A DNA stretch of 64,000 bases from an uncultured Mucilaginibacter sp. (GCF_946479965.1 NZ_CAMLHX010000017.1:1-64000); one strand, 5' to 3'. Counted from the first letter of the stretch, positions 1 through 8,652 are shown. Notes: generated by a model not told the origin, from the sequence alone. A program made the numbers and translations.

Positions 1-2091
1 GGTAACTTCGGCGGTGGCGGCGGCGGTAACTTTGGCGGCGGCGGCGGTGGTGGTGGTGACCGAGGTGGTGCTGGCGGCGGCGGCGCCGGTGGCGCAGGTG
101 TAAGTAACCAAAACGGTATTACAGTTGCACGTTCTATCGGTGTAAACTATCGCGATCAATGGGGCGAAAAAGTTGCTACCTATGGTAGCTATAGTTTTAA
201 CGATAATACTACTACTACAAATTCAACATCTAAGACATTACCGGGCGCTTCACCTATCCTGAACAATACACAGTCTCTTTCTAAAAGCAGCCCTACTAAC
301 CACAGGTTTCAATATAACCTGGAGTGGAGGCCCGATACTGTAAATTATTTGAAAGTTGTACCATCTTTCAGTAACTCTGTTTCAGATACATATAGCGAAA
401 CAAATACGTTGATCACTAATACCAACCCGACTATTGGCCGGACCAGGTATAAACAAGTTTCTACGGGCACGTCAAGCTCTCCAACTTTTGGTATTACGGC
501 ATTATACAATCATCGTTTCTCAACAAAAGGGCGTAACCTAAGTTTGTTTTTAAGCGCTAACTCGTCTACAAGCACATCTAACTCTCTCACTAATTTGACG
601 TTGTTTGAGGGAACTTTACCTGATCAAAGTACCCCACGTAATCAGCAAATAGATCAAAATAATAAATCAACTTCTCTAAGCGGTAACATCTCGTACATGG
701 AGCCGTTAAGCAAAGTGTCATTTTTAGATCTTAACTATACGCTTACCCGTTCAACAACCAGTAATGACAGAACGGTGCTGGGCTTAGATAACGCGACCCC
801 GGAATTTAGAAGCGATTTGAGTAACAATTACTCATTTAACTTTACAACACATAGGTTTGCATTAAACTACCGGTTAATTGAAACTAAGTATAACTTAACA
901 TTGGGTATGGGCGTACAGCCTTCAGTATTAGAAGGTCAGTCATCACGTACAGCGGCGGCTAATTTCCCGGCTACCAGGAAAACCCAAACCAATATTGTTC
1001 CTACAGCACGTTTTATTTACCAATTCTCACGTAACGAATCATTAACTATCAACTATAATGGCAGTGCCAGCCAACCATCATTTGATCAGTTACAGCCGGT
1101 TGAAGACAAATCAAATCAATTTAGCACGGTAATAGGTAATCCAGACCTAAAACAACAGTTTAATAACAATTTCTCATTAAGGTATAATACCTTTGGTGTG
1201 GCATCAGGGAATTTGTTTTTCATTAACGTAAATTATTCTAACACAAAAGGCGCCGTTGTTACCCGCACTACGTATGAGGGCAATAAAACAACAATACGTT
1301 ATGTTAATGCCGATGGCAACTATTCATACGGGGGAAACATTACTTACTCAAAACCCTGGGCTGAACGCAAGTATACCATAACCTTTAATGCGCGTACAAA
1401 CTATTCAAATACTGTTGGTTTTGTAAACGAGAAGATAAATAATGTAGAGACCGCGATTCAAAAAAATATAGCGAAAAGCTTAACCTTTACACCGGGAACG
1501 CGTTTCAGGCTTGATCTGACGGATATTATAGATGCGCAGTTAAGCGCCAACTATAATATCACTAAAACAACCAACAGTGTTAGCCTTGGTAATACAAACC
1601 AAAACGTAAATACACGCAACCTTGATCTGGGCTTTCAGGGAAAAAATTATTTTGGCGACTGGACAGTTAGCTACGATATTACCAAGCAATACAATTATGG
1701 TTATAACACAGGTTCTGATTTTAAAGTACCTAACCCTAATATTATCAGCGCATATGTTGAGCGTCGCTTTCTTCAGGGCAACAAAGCTACTATCCGCCTT
1801 GCAGCGTTTGACTTGCTTAACCAGAATACAGGCGTTACCACCTCTGCAAACACGCTATCAACAGTTAATCGTTTGGGTCGTTATGTAATGTTATCATTCA
1901 CCCTGCGCCTGCAAAAATTTGCGGGCAGGGCACCTGTTCAAGAAAACGATAGAAGAGGTCGTGACGGCTTTGGTGGCGGCCGCGACGGTGGTCGTGGTCC
2001 TGGTGCCGGCGGTCCAGGCGCTGGTGGCCCGGGCGGTAATTTTGGCGGCGGTCCTGGTGCCGGTGGCCCTGGTGGTCCCGCAGGTTTCTAA
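1..2091 (+). CDS. Outer-membrane beta-barrel (TonB-dependent receptor-like) protein, 5' end outside window
   Basis: The frame is open from base 1, so the gene starts upstream of the window; an internal ATG at 349 is not the true start. The visible part is the C-terminal barrel of an OMP_b-brl_3 type outer-membrane protein: alternating aromatic and polar strands rich in Asn, Thr and Tyr, with receptor-like motifs such as NPDLKQQF and a final strand near YVMLSFTLRLQKF. Two glycine-rich low-complexity stretches stand out: about 33 residues at the window edge (bases 1-102), and a tail of about 45 residues after the last barrel strand (1957-2088) built of GGP, GAGG and GGN units. A tail beyond the last strand is unusual, because the barrel normally ends at an aromatic C-terminal residue. 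The substrate cannot be read from the sequence. A terminator follows at 2126. Confidence 0.85.
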   Translation, partial: GNFGGGGGGNFGGGGGGGGDRGGAGGGGAGGAGVSNQNGITVARSIGVNYRDQWGEKVATYGSYSFNDNTTTTNSTSKTLPGASPILNNTQSLSKSSPTNHRFQYNLEWRPDTVNYLKVVPSFSNSVSDTYSETNTLITNTNPTIGRTRYKQVSTGTSSSPTFGITALYNHRFSTKGRNLSLFLSANSSTSTSNSLTNLTLFEGTLPDQSTPRNQQIDQNNKSTSLSGNISYMEPLSKVSFLDLNYTLTRSTTSNDRTVLGLDNATPEFRSDLSNNYSFNFTTHRFALNYRLIETKYNLTLGMGVQPSVLEGQSSRTAAANFPATRKTQTNIVPTARFIYQFSRNESLTINYNGSASQPSFDQLQPVEDKSNQFSTVIGNPDLKQQFNNNFSLRYNTFGVASGNLFFINVNYSNTKGAVVTRTTYEGNKTTIRYVNADGNYSYGGNITYSKPWAERKYTITFNARTNYSNTVGFVNEKINNVETAIQKNIAKSLTFTPGTRFRLDLTDIIDAQLSANYNITKTTNSVSLGNTNQNVNTRNLDLGFQGKNYFGDWTVSYDITKQYNYGYNTGSDFKVPNPNIISAYVERRFLQGNKATIRLAAFDLLNQNTGVTTSANTLSTVNRLGRYVMLSFTLRLQKFAGRAPVQENDRRGRDGFGGGRDGGRGPGAGGPGAGGPGGNFGGGPGAGGPGGPAGF

Positions 2092-2125
2092 TCTGAACAG
2101 ACGCTAAATCATAAAGAATTATCAT

Positions 2126-2153
2126 AAACCCTGTGGCTTACCCCACAGGGTTT
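2126..2153 (+). terminator. Rho-independent terminator after the barrel gene
   Basis: An 11-bp perfect stem (AAACCCTGTGG, loop CTTACC, CCACAGGGTTT) is followed by a T-rich stretch. It lies 35 bases after the stop codon of the upstream gene. Confidence 0.9.
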
Positions 2154-2202
2154 TTTATTTAAGACTGGCGATGGGTGAAATCAATTATTTGTAATTTGCG
2201 CT

Positions 2203-2649
2203 GTGAATAAACTCATCGCATCCATATTGGGTATTGGCTATATTAAAGGCGGCGGTACTATTGCCGCAGCGGTAACCTGTTGCATTATATGGCTGCTTTG
2301 GGCCAATGGCATTTCGCCGAATTTGTTTTTGGCTGCGGGATTAATTGTAACCTTGGTAGGCGTATATGTTGGCAACAAGGTTGAGCCTTACTGGGGTAAA
2401 GACAGCTACCGCGTGGTTATTGACGAAGTTGCCGGCATGTGGATAGCGGTCCTCTTTATATCCCCTTCGCTGCCGCTGCTTATAGCAGGCTTTATCCTCT
2501 TCCGTTTTTTTGATATTGTGAAGCCGCTGTACATCCGCCGGATGGAAGCATTTAAAGGCGGCTGGGGCGTTATGGCTGATGATGTGTTAGCGGGCGTTTA
2601 TGCCAATATTGTCTTGCAGGTGATTGTGTTTTTTCACTTGCTTCACTAA
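2203..2649 (+). CDS. pgpA: Phosphatidylglycerophosphatase A
   Basis: 148 residues, the usual length of the PgpA family, which dephosphorylates phosphatidylglycerophosphate to phosphatidylglycerol at the inner membrane. Family hallmarks are present: the N-terminal SILGIGYIKGGGTIAA segment, the acidic catalytic stretch VVIDEVAGMW, the FRFFDIVKP motif and the C-terminal GGWGVMADDVLAGVYAN motif. Several hydrophobic membrane segments lie between them. The start is GTG at 2203; no in-frame ATG precedes the conserved N-terminus. It stands alone, after a terminator and convergent with the VOC gene 19 bases downstream. Confidence 0.92.
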   Translation: MNKLIASILGIGYIKGGGTIAAAVTCCIIWLLWANGISPNLFLAAGLIVTLVGVYVGNKVEPYWGKDSYRVVIDEVAGMWIAVLFISPSLPLLIAGFILFRFFDIVKPLYIRRMEAFKGGWGVMADDVLAGVYANIVLQVIVFFHLLH

Positions 2650-2668
2650 GGGGACAGTGCTCGCCCTA

Positions 2669-3061
2669 CTACCTAACCACCCGCTCCACCACCTGCCACA
2701 TATTTCCTTCCGGATCTGCAAAGGCCCGCACACGGCCACCGCCTATGGCATCTATCAGGTCACTGGTCCAGGTAATGTTGTGGCCATCTAAATGAGCGAT
2801 GGCCAGCTCAATATCTTTAACCCGCAAAGCCAGGTGCGACCAGCCCGGTGTCCAGGTAGTACGCTCAGGGCGGGCGGTATCATCAATAGGCATAACCTCA
2901 AACAACGAATTATCGGGAGCACGCAGCATCCAAACCGGTTTGTCGTGACGGAAGTGCTTTTTGTAGCCCAACACATCACAATACCAATCGGCCATTTTAT
3001 CAACGTCCTTCACGGCAATAGCGGGGTGATCAATTCCGGTTAAGCCTAAATTTGTACTCAT
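2669..3061 (-). CDS. VOC family (glyoxalase/bleomycin-resistance fold) protein
   Basis: 130 residues with one vicinal-oxygen-chelate module made of two beta-alpha-beta-beta-beta halves. It opens with GIDHPAIAVKDVDKMADWYCDVLGY; the second half starts at GWSHLALRVKDIELA and ends FADPEGNMWQVVE. The paired His and Glu positions of VOC metal sites are visible (H in IDHPA, E in LFEVMP, H in WSHLA, E in WQVVE). No signal peptide is present, so it is probably cytosolic. The substrate is unknown: the family includes lyases, dioxygenases and resistance proteins. It is one of four VOC genes in the window. Confidence 0.85.
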   Translation of the reverse strand: MSTNLGLTGIDHPAIAVKDVDKMADWYCDVLGYKKHFRHDKPVWMLRAPDNSLFEVMPIDDTARPERTTWTPGWSHLALRVKDIELAIAHLDGHNITWTSDLIDAIGGGRVRAFADPEGNMWQVVERVVR

Positions 3062-3385
3062 ATTAAATTCTTTTGTGCAAGGTAATTATTTGTCGATGGC
3101 ACTCCAAAAGCGCGGTGTTCCAAAAAATATAAAGCCTTAAAATTTTCAAAAGCGACTGACGGTACTAACTTGTTGTTCATCAGCACTTTTTTATTTTAAT
3201 GTGGAACAGTTTGGAACACTTTGAAACTACTTATAAGTCAGTAAGATTAGCTGTAAATCATAGGCAATATGCTGATAATAAGCCTCTTGTGCGGGTTTTC
3301 GGTTTTTGCTTAAAATTGGAACAATTTGGAACGCTTAAAAAAGGAATTTAGAACACCCCTGCTACGGTATTTACTCAAATTTAAT
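3062..3385. other. Intergenic region with GGAAC-rich repeats
   Basis: No plausible gene. It contains two imperfect direct copies of a TTGGAACA-n-TTTGGAAC motif (3202-3225 and 3316-3339). It also contains one copy (3209-3255, opposite orientation) of a 47-base repeat found again at 26224-26270, sharing the blocks TACAGCTAAT, CTGACTTATAAGT and GTTCCA. This looks like remnant or repeat DNA rather than a regulatory region. Confidence 0.6.
3209..3255 (-). repeat. Dispersed 47-base repeat, copy 1 (inverted relative to copy 2)
   Basis: The reverse complement of this stretch aligns with 26224-26270 with about eight mismatches over 47 bases. Shared blocks are TACAGCTAAT, CTGACTTATAAGT, GTTTCA and GTTCCA. 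Both copies are intergenic. Confidence 0.65.
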
Positions 3386-3997
3386 TTACTTGTCTTTGAA
3401 TCCGTTTCTGTTAAATTTTAACGACTTTATCGCTGATATAAATTTTTTCTGTTGCTCAAAAGTGAGGTTATGTGCCGTCATTACAAACCCATCAACATTG
3501 CCACCACTTTTCCATAAGCTGTCAATATAAATACCGGTAATGCCTAAACCAGATCTCTTTGGGGTGACAATTTTAGCATGGTAACCATCAACATTTTCTA
3601 TCACAGCTACGTTTCGCCTAAGCTTCGCTATTGTTATGCTGTCAGCTTTTCCAAAGTATTTCCAAACAGTTGGGTTACTTAAATTTTGTTTAGCGGCGCT
3701 ATCCGGAACGTATACGCTTCCGGATTCAACACTATAATAGGTAGTATGTCTTCCTTCGCCCAATGAGTCACAATACCATCCCAAATCAAAGCCAATAAAT
3801 GCATTGGAATCTATGTCAATACGTCCAACAAAAGAGTCGATGCCTCTTACATCAACACGAGTCCAGCTTTCAGGTACTTGCATTGTGAAGAACTTATAAT
3901 TAAGAAGTTTCGTCCCTTCTGGCAGTGATTGACTGTTATTGCGGCATGAAATAAATAGGCAGGTTAGGCAAAGCAGTGATAGGTGTCGAGCTTTCAT
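3386..3997 (-). CDS. Hypothetical lipoprotein
   Basis: 203 residues. The N-terminus is a lipoprotein signal, with a hydrophobic run and a lipobox LFISC placing the lipidated cysteine at residue 18. The mature part is mixed alpha/beta with many aromatic and Ser residues and ends in a basic helix (FEQQKKFISAIKSLKFNRN). I recognise no family. It lies 21 bases downstream of the glycoside-hydrolase gene on the same strand and could be its distal operon member. Confidence 0.7.
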   Translation of the reverse strand: MKARHLSLLCLTCLFISCRNNSQSLPEGTKLLNYKFFTMQVPESWTRVDVRGIDSFVGRIDIDSNAFIGFDLGWYCDSLGEGRHTTYYSVESGSVYVPDSAAKQNLSNPTVWKYFGKADSITIAKLRRNVAVIENVDGYHAKIVTPKRSGLGITGIYIDSLWKSGGNVDGFVMTAHNLTFEQQKKFISAIKSLKFNRNGFKDK

Positions 3998-4018
3998 GAT
4001 GCGAATATATGTTGCGAA

Positions 4019-6166
4019 TCAATAATACTTCGACGTTATCTTCCACAAAATATTATCCTTTGCCACTTTAACCGGCTCGCCTTGTTTGGCGGTTTTGGCT
4101 ATTTCTATATCCTTTTCAACATTGGGGATAAACGATACCCAATCAAACACCTTACCCGGTATACGGCCAAATACTTGCGGTTTATACCTCGGGGTTGACG
4201 CGGCGCAATAGTTTTTCCACTCGGTCAGCGCGCCGGTGAGGGCGGCTACTGCTTTTTCGCGGTATTCTTCTTTGCCGGTTTTACGCAGCAAGGCTGTGTA
4301 AGTGGCACCGCGAAATTTAGCAGCGTAATAACGGCCCATATAACCCCATGCTTTAAAGTCGGCAATGGTTTCATCGAGGTCGGCATCTTTTGTGTGTGGT
4401 ACGGTTTCCGCGCCATTTAACAGGATGGCGGCGGCGGCATCCAGCTTATCAGCAATTTCAAAGGGGGTTATCTTATTGGTTTTGCCTTCGGCATTGGCGT
4501 AATCGGCTATTGATATTACATTTTGCACAGGCAGTTCTGCTGATGCGATCATGTTGTTCAGATCAAAAAATCCCTGCCTGTTGTAGCTCCCTTCCATGTG
4601 CATCTCAAAATCGTTGGGCTTAAAGCACAGCTTATCAATCCACGATATCACATCCGCCGTTGCCGACCATGTGGTGTACAGTTTATCTACATCCGTACCC
4701 GGGAAACGCAGCTTTAGCTGGTCCTTATAAAAGCTGACAGGCAAATTTGGGTTATAACCCGCACGACCCCAGATCATAAAGCTGTACCAGTTTTTGTCTA
4801 TCTCTGTTTTGCCGTAAACTTCGGCGTTCTTGCTGCTGAAATCCCTGCCGTACATATAACCATCGGGCCCAATTACATAGCCCGGCGAAATATCTGTAGG
4901 GAAGTTTTTCATAAATTGTTCAGCGTACATCGGCGCGCCCCAGCGGTAGATGAAAATATCATCATTACGCACATTCTGCCATATTTTTAGCTTGTACTTT
5001 TCGGCATCGGCGCGGTAAATACTGTCAAACCACGGCGGACTAACCGTTGAATACATCTTGGATCTTGAATACTTAAACTCACTTTCAAACGGACCCGTAT
5101 ATCCTTTAAAGGCCTCTTTAACCAGTTCCATTTTGGTGTAGTGCTGCCTGAAGATGAATTTTACCTTTTTCAGTGCCGGGTTAGCCTTTTGGGCATCCAT
5201 CATCCCCTCGCCAAAGGTTTGGGCCAGCCAGTTTTCAATGGTGTACTTGCCGGTTAGTTTGGTATCCAGGTTCTCGCCAGCGGTAACGCCCATTGCAGTT
5301 ACATTAGGGTAGGTTAGCAAAAACTGCTTAACACTTTTGCGGGTATAATCAATGGCAACGGGGTCGTCCTGTTTTTCTTTGATGTTGTGCTTGCCCTCGG
5401 CGCCGTTAACAAACACGCTCCAGTTATACCACTGTATCTCAATGCCACGGTCGTTGGCGTACTTAAACACTTTTTTCCAGAAAGCAATTTTTTCGTCGAT
5501 GCTGATCTTTTTTACGATGTGCATTGTTTTACCCTTCAGATCATCCAAAACATAAACATCATCCAGCGCTACATCGGGGTACTCGGGTACTTTAATCATC
5601 GACGGAAATTGATGCAAACTCCAAAACGATAGTACATTATACCGATACCGCGCCAGGTTATCCAAATAGTTTTGCCAGTAGCTAAAATCCCACATGGTGA
5701 TGATGTTGTTCTGCGCGGCTGTGCCTTCGTCGGCATAGCTTGGTGTGCGGGCATCCAGGGGGATATTGAACTTAATGCCGCGTTTAGCTATGTAGGGCTT
5801 ATCGGCAAATGGCTTTATAGCTGATAATGATTTGTGCAAGGATAGCTGGTCGGCCAGCTCTGTTAAGCCATACATTATGCCGGTAGCATCGCCTCCGCTT
5901 AAAACGTAGGCAGCGCCCTGCTTTTTAAAGGAATATGCCTGTGGTTTTAAGGTTGAGGTAACAACTGTTTTTACAGCAATTGCCCCTGCCGCGCTTTTAG
6001 CAAGCGGAATGTTTTGGGCCGCCATTGCTTTTTCTAATTGGGCAACGCCGAACACTTGTTGGGGCTGATTCTTATTGTAATTTATATAGATAGCTTGTTT
6101 TTGCTGCGCGATGACGGACACGCAAGTCAGCATGCATATGGCTGCAGATAACAGGAACTTCTTCAT
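4019..6166 (-). CDS. Secreted glycoside hydrolase with alpha-glucuronidase-like architecture
   Basis: 715 residues with a Sec signal peptide ending near VSVIAQQ. The first 100 or so residues resemble the small alpha/beta domain that precedes the barrel in GH67/GH20-type enzymes, including the ATGIMYGLTELADQL motif. A TIM-barrel-like central region follows, rich in WYNW, HYTKME and AGENLD segments, and then a helical C-terminal domain. The acidic residue in GVTAGENLD is a possible catalytic candidate. Placement in this broad class is moderately supported; the exact GH family and substrate (a uronic-acid-bearing glycan is one guess) are inference. The small lipoprotein gene follows it. Confidence 0.65.
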   Translation of the reverse strand: MKKFLLSAAICMLTCVSVIAQQKQAIYINYNKNQPQQVFGVAQLEKAMAAQNIPLAKSAAGAIAVKTVVTSTLKPQAYSFKKQGAAYVLSGGDATGIMYGLTELADQLSLHKSLSAIKPFADKPYIAKRGIKFNIPLDARTPSYADEGTAAQNNIITMWDFSYWQNYLDNLARYRYNVLSFWSLHQFPSMIKVPEYPDVALDDVYVLDDLKGKTMHIVKKISIDEKIAFWKKVFKYANDRGIEIQWYNWSVFVNGAEGKHNIKEKQDDPVAIDYTRKSVKQFLLTYPNVTAMGVTAGENLDTKLTGKYTIENWLAQTFGEGMMDAQKANPALKKVKFIFRQHYTKMELVKEAFKGYTGPFESEFKYSRSKMYSTVSPPWFDSIYRADAEKYKLKIWQNVRNDDIFIYRWGAPMYAEQFMKNFPTDISPGYVIGPDGYMYGRDFSSKNAEVYGKTEIDKNWYSFMIWGRAGYNPNLPVSFYKDQLKLRFPGTDVDKLYTTWSATADVISWIDKLCFKPNDFEMHMEGSYNRQGFFDLNNMIASAELPVQNVISIADYANAEGKTNKITPFEIADKLDAAAAILLNGAETVPHTKDADLDETIADFKAWGYMGRYYAAKFRGATYTALLRKTGKEEYREKAVAALTGALTEWKNYCAASTPRYKPQVFGRIPGKVFDWVSFIPNVEKDIEIAKTAKQGEPVKVAKDNILWKITSKYY

Positions 6167-6347
6167 GGCAACAATTGGTTTATATGCAAGTTATTACTAA
6201 AATCCAATTTATGAACGGCAGATCTTCCTAATAAATAATATAGTAGCTAATGTTTAACGGTGGGTTGTTCACCAGGGGTGGTTGAAAATTGAGCAAAGGG
6301 AGGGTAGGGTAATATCCCATGAATAGACAGCAAGAATTATCGCCGGG

Positions 6348-6497
6348 CTATTTACTCACCCCGACTTCGCTACGCTTGTCACCCCTCTCTGCGCAAGCGC
6401 AAAGAGGGGGTATTAATTCAACTTTTTTCTTCCCCTCTTTACACCGAAGGTGAAGAGAGGGTGGTCCAGCGCAGCGTCGACCGGGTGAGTCAAATAG
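6348..6497. repeat. 150-base palindromic element with internal hairpins
   Basis: The left end reads CTATTTACTCACCC and the right end GGGTGAGTCAAATAG, so the ends are inverted repeats. The match continues inward through CGCTACGCT/AGCGCAGCG and ACCCCTCTCT/AGAGAGGGTGG. Two inner hairpins are built of CCCCTCTnTG/AAGAGGGG arms (6383-6410 and 6431-6460). It encodes nothing and resembles a small non-autonomous or REP-like repeat. Confidence 0.7.
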
Positions 6498-6547
6498 TCC
6501 GCTTGGTATTACAAACGTTGTATATCTAACGCCAGGCTATTGCTCTT

Positions 6548-6632
6548 GGGAGGGTGTAGGGAGGGGTTTAGCCCGCTTTATTAAACCCTTTCCCGCTAAC
6601 GCACAGCCAGCCGCACCCTTCCCCGGGGAAGG
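6548..6632. repeat. Second palindromic intergenic element
   Basis: Nested inverted matches: AGGGTG (6551) with CACCCTT (6614), and GGGGTTTA (6563) with TAAACCC (6582), followed by the CCCCGGGG palindrome. It sits directly behind the 6348 element, between the two minus-strand genes. Confidence 0.5.
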
Positions 6633-6659
6633 AGTTTTAAAGGTTTTAATATTCCTCGG

Positions 6660-7502
6660 TTATTTACCCAGCCACTGCTCAATCTGCAGCATATTACCCC
6701 AGGGGCAGCGCACCCGTATATACAAACGCCCGTTAGCTTTTCGCGTTTCTCCCTCCTGCTTTGCGCCGCCGCGCATCATGTTTTTAACAAATGCAGCGGC
6801 ATCTTTCACCTCGAAAGCGATATAGCTTACCTCAAAGCCTAGTTTAGTGTAGTCGCGTACATCGCCGGTAGTTAAAAATTCCATAGCCATGTTACGACCG
6901 GGATCACCCACATAGGGTATGCGGTAATTACTTACAGGCCGCACAGAATCTGCCGGATCTTTCGACCATGGAATGGTCAATCCCATAAATTCCACATACC
7001 ACAAAGCTGCTTCTTTGTTATTGCTCATGTTAAGCGCCAGGTGCTCAAATCGCGGTGAGCCGGGCGTACGCTTATAATAGGGCCGCACGCGGCTGATCAG
7101 CTGGATCATTAACCCGTTTGGGTCGCGCATGTCTATTACCGCGTCGCCAATAGCGTTCAGGCGCGAATCGGTATTGTACTTGCCGCCTGCTTTTAAAATG
7201 TTGTTCTCCCATTTGTGGATATCATCCGTCTCAATAGCTATATGGCAGGCATTGAAGGATATATCATTGTAGTTGTTTTTCTGTGCGGCATCTGAAAAGA
7301 ATTTGATGCGGAAGTTCTTGCCGGCGTCGCTAACGTAGGCGTCAGCACCCTCGGTAGTCACCAAAAAACCAAGCGTGTTATGGTACCATTGCGCCGCTAC
7401 TTTTACATTAGGCACGTTAAAAGCCACATACTTAAGGGAGATGTTCTGGGCCGATGCCACTAAACAAAACATCACCATAAAAAGCATTGTTATATATCTC
7501 AT
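6660..7502 (-). CDS. Exported protein with two VOC domains
   Basis: 280 residues with a Sec signal peptide (cleavage near LVASAQ). Two VOC modules follow. The first covers about residues 20-140 (LKYVAFNVPNVKVAAQWYHNTLGF ending DPNGLMIQLIS). The second covers 150-280 (RFEHLALNMSNNKEAALWYVEFMGL ending CPWGNMLQIEQWLG). Most VOC enzymes are cytosolic, so an exported double-domain form is noteworthy; it would act in the periplasm. It is divergent from the exported PPC-domain gene at 7595, with about 92 bases between them. The substrate is unknown. Confidence 0.8.
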   Translation of the reverse strand: MRYITMLFMVMFCLVASAQNISLKYVAFNVPNVKVAAQWYHNTLGFLVTTEGADAYVSDAGKNFRIKFFSDAAQKNNYNDISFNACHIAIETDDIHKWENNILKAGGKYNTDSRLNAIGDAVIDMRDPNGLMIQLISRVRPYYKRTPGSPRFEHLALNMSNNKEAALWYVEFMGLTIPWSKDPADSVRPVSNYRIPYVGDPGRNMAMEFLTTGDVRDYTKLGFEVSYIAFEVKDAAAFVKNMMRGGAKQEGETRKANGRLYIRVRCPWGNMLQIEQWLGK

Positions 7503-7559
7503 ATTTATAATTGCAATAGCTAAAATTACCGTTTAAAAGGCTAAAACTAAGATAATACC

Positions 7560-7567
7560 TACATTTG
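7560..7567 (+). promoter_or_regulatory. Candidate -7 element for the PPC-domain gene
   Basis: TACATTTG matches the Bacteroidota TAnnTTTG -7 consensus and lies 27 bases before the start codon. No convincing -33 TTG is seen at the usual spacing. Confidence 0.45.
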
Positions 7568-7594
7568 TGATACAACCCTCAAATACATTTTGCT

Positions 7595-8119
7595 GTGAAT
7601 GTGAAAAAGATTTTAACCCTGATATTTATTTGTACTTCGTTGTCGTCAATGGCGCAAATTAAACCCATAACGGCTGCCGATCTGGATTACCGTAAAGATG
7701 GCAACGGCAGTTATTTGCTGGTTTTAAAAAGGGGCCAGTCGCTTATTGCAAGCCTGAATGCTTTTATGCAAAAGGAAAAACTCCCCGGTGCAAGTATATC
7801 CGGTTTGGGAGCCGTGGAGAATGCTGAGATTGCATATTACGATCTGGTAAAAAAGAAATATAAATATCAAAAGTTTGTCCCATCAATGGAAGTGTTGTCG
7901 CTTAACGGCAACCTGGGCACTTTTGAAGGGGCGCCTATAGTGCATGCGCATGTTGCCCTTGCCGACTCCAATTATGTTGTGCGAGGCGGGCATGTTAAAG
8001 AGGCTGTGGTTTCTTTAATATTAGAGATAACCATAGTGCCTACAACAAAACCCATTACCCGCGAATGGAACAAAGAGTTTAATGAGCTGCGCACGATGAC
8101 GAAGGTTAAGGAAGATTAA
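7595..8119 (+). CDS. Exported PPC/DUF296 (PCC) domain protein
   Basis: 174 residues. The body matches the PPC (DUF296) fold: the segment around PGASISGLGAVENAEIAYYD, then EVLSLNGNLGTFEGAPIVHAHVALAD and the conserved VRGGHVKEAVVSLILEI. The conserved His residues of the HAHV and GGH motifs are present. In plants this domain accompanies AT-hooks; bacterial members stand alone. Here a signal peptide precedes it (KKILTLIFICTSLSSMAQ), so it is probably exported. The start is GTG at 7595; a second GTG at 7601 would give a cleaner signal peptide and is equally likely. A palindromic repeat follows. Confidence 0.8.
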   Translation: MNVKKILTLIFICTSLSSMAQIKPITAADLDYRKDGNGSYLLVLKRGQSLIASLNAFMQKEKLPGASISGLGAVENAEIAYYDLVKKKYKYQKFVPSMEVLSLNGNLGTFEGAPIVHAHVALADSNYVVRGGHVKEAVVSLILEITIVPTTKPITREWNKEFNELRTMTKVKED

Positions 8120-8128
8120 ATTTATTAT

Positions 8129-8209
8129 GTCATTGCGAGCGCAGCGTGGCAATCGCAAGGAGAAAAGCCGCCGCGCATAGTTCGCGATTGCTTCGTACCT
8201 CGCAATGAC
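8129..8209. repeat. GTCATTGCGAG palindromic intergenic repeat
   Basis: GTCATTGCGAG (8129-8139) is perfectly inverted by CTCGCAATGAC (8199-8209). A second inner pair, GCAATCGC (8149-8156) and GCGATTGC (8184-8191), makes a long two-part stem. It lies between convergent genes and may also serve as a transcript end. Repeats with this end sequence are known to me as dispersed elements in several bacterial genomes. Confidence 0.75.
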
Positions 8210-8218
8210 AGCCACAGC

Positions 8219-8590
8219 TTACGACGTTTTATTAAACTCCCCAAAGTGCCACAATACACCCGCCGGGTCATGCATAAAGCACTCGCGACCCCACGACTCG
8301 ATACGTATCGGCGTAAGCTTTACGCCGGGATATTTGGCAGGCAGATCCAACGCTTTCAGTTCATCGTAATAGCGCTCAACATCATCAACCTCTAAAAACA
8401 GCATGCTGTTCTCTATCCATTCTTTAGCGTAATAACGCTGCAAATAAAACGCAAGCATGCCGGTTTTAAAAACGGACATGCTATTGTCTATCACCGTTTC
8501 TTCAAAACCAAGATCGCTGTAAAAACTGCGCGAAATATCGAAGTTTTTTGATCCGATAAAAGGGCGCAGGGATATGGCGTTGTGGTGCAT
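8219..8590 (-). CDS. VOC family (glyoxalase-like) protein
   Basis: 123 residues with the glyoxalase fold: RPFIGSKNFDISRSFYSDLGFEET in the first half, LFLEVDDVERYYDELKALDL in the second, ending CFMHDPAGVLWHFGEF. The His/Glu metal positions are only partly conserved, as in resistance-type members of the family. It is probably cytosolic. A TAnnTTTG-like element (TAAGTTTG on the minus strand, 8607-8614) lies just upstream. Confidence 0.8.
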   Translation of the reverse strand: MHHNAISLRPFIGSKNFDISRSFYSDLGFEETVIDNSMSVFKTGMLAFYLQRYYAKEWIENSMLFLEVDDVERYYDELKALDLPAKYPGVKLTPIRIESWGRECFMHDPAGVLWHFGEFNKTS

Positions 8591-8652
8591 GGAGGTATGT
8601 TTATGTCAAACTTACTAAATACTGGTAAATTCCCCACGACCTTCTTTATAAT

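Larger units (their letters stand above)
6167..6659. other. Intergenic region with two palindromic elements
   Basis: 493 bases without a credible gene. It contains two long imperfect inverted-repeat elements (6348-6497 and 6548-6632), annotated separately. The remainder is plain upstream sequence of the glycoside hydrolase, in which I see no clear TAnnTTTG promoter. Confidence 0.65.

Noticed and set aside
2669..8590. Three VOC genes within 6 kb considered as one functional cluster
   Set aside because: They differ in length, orientation and localisation and are interrupted by unrelated genes; VOC proteins are common in this group.
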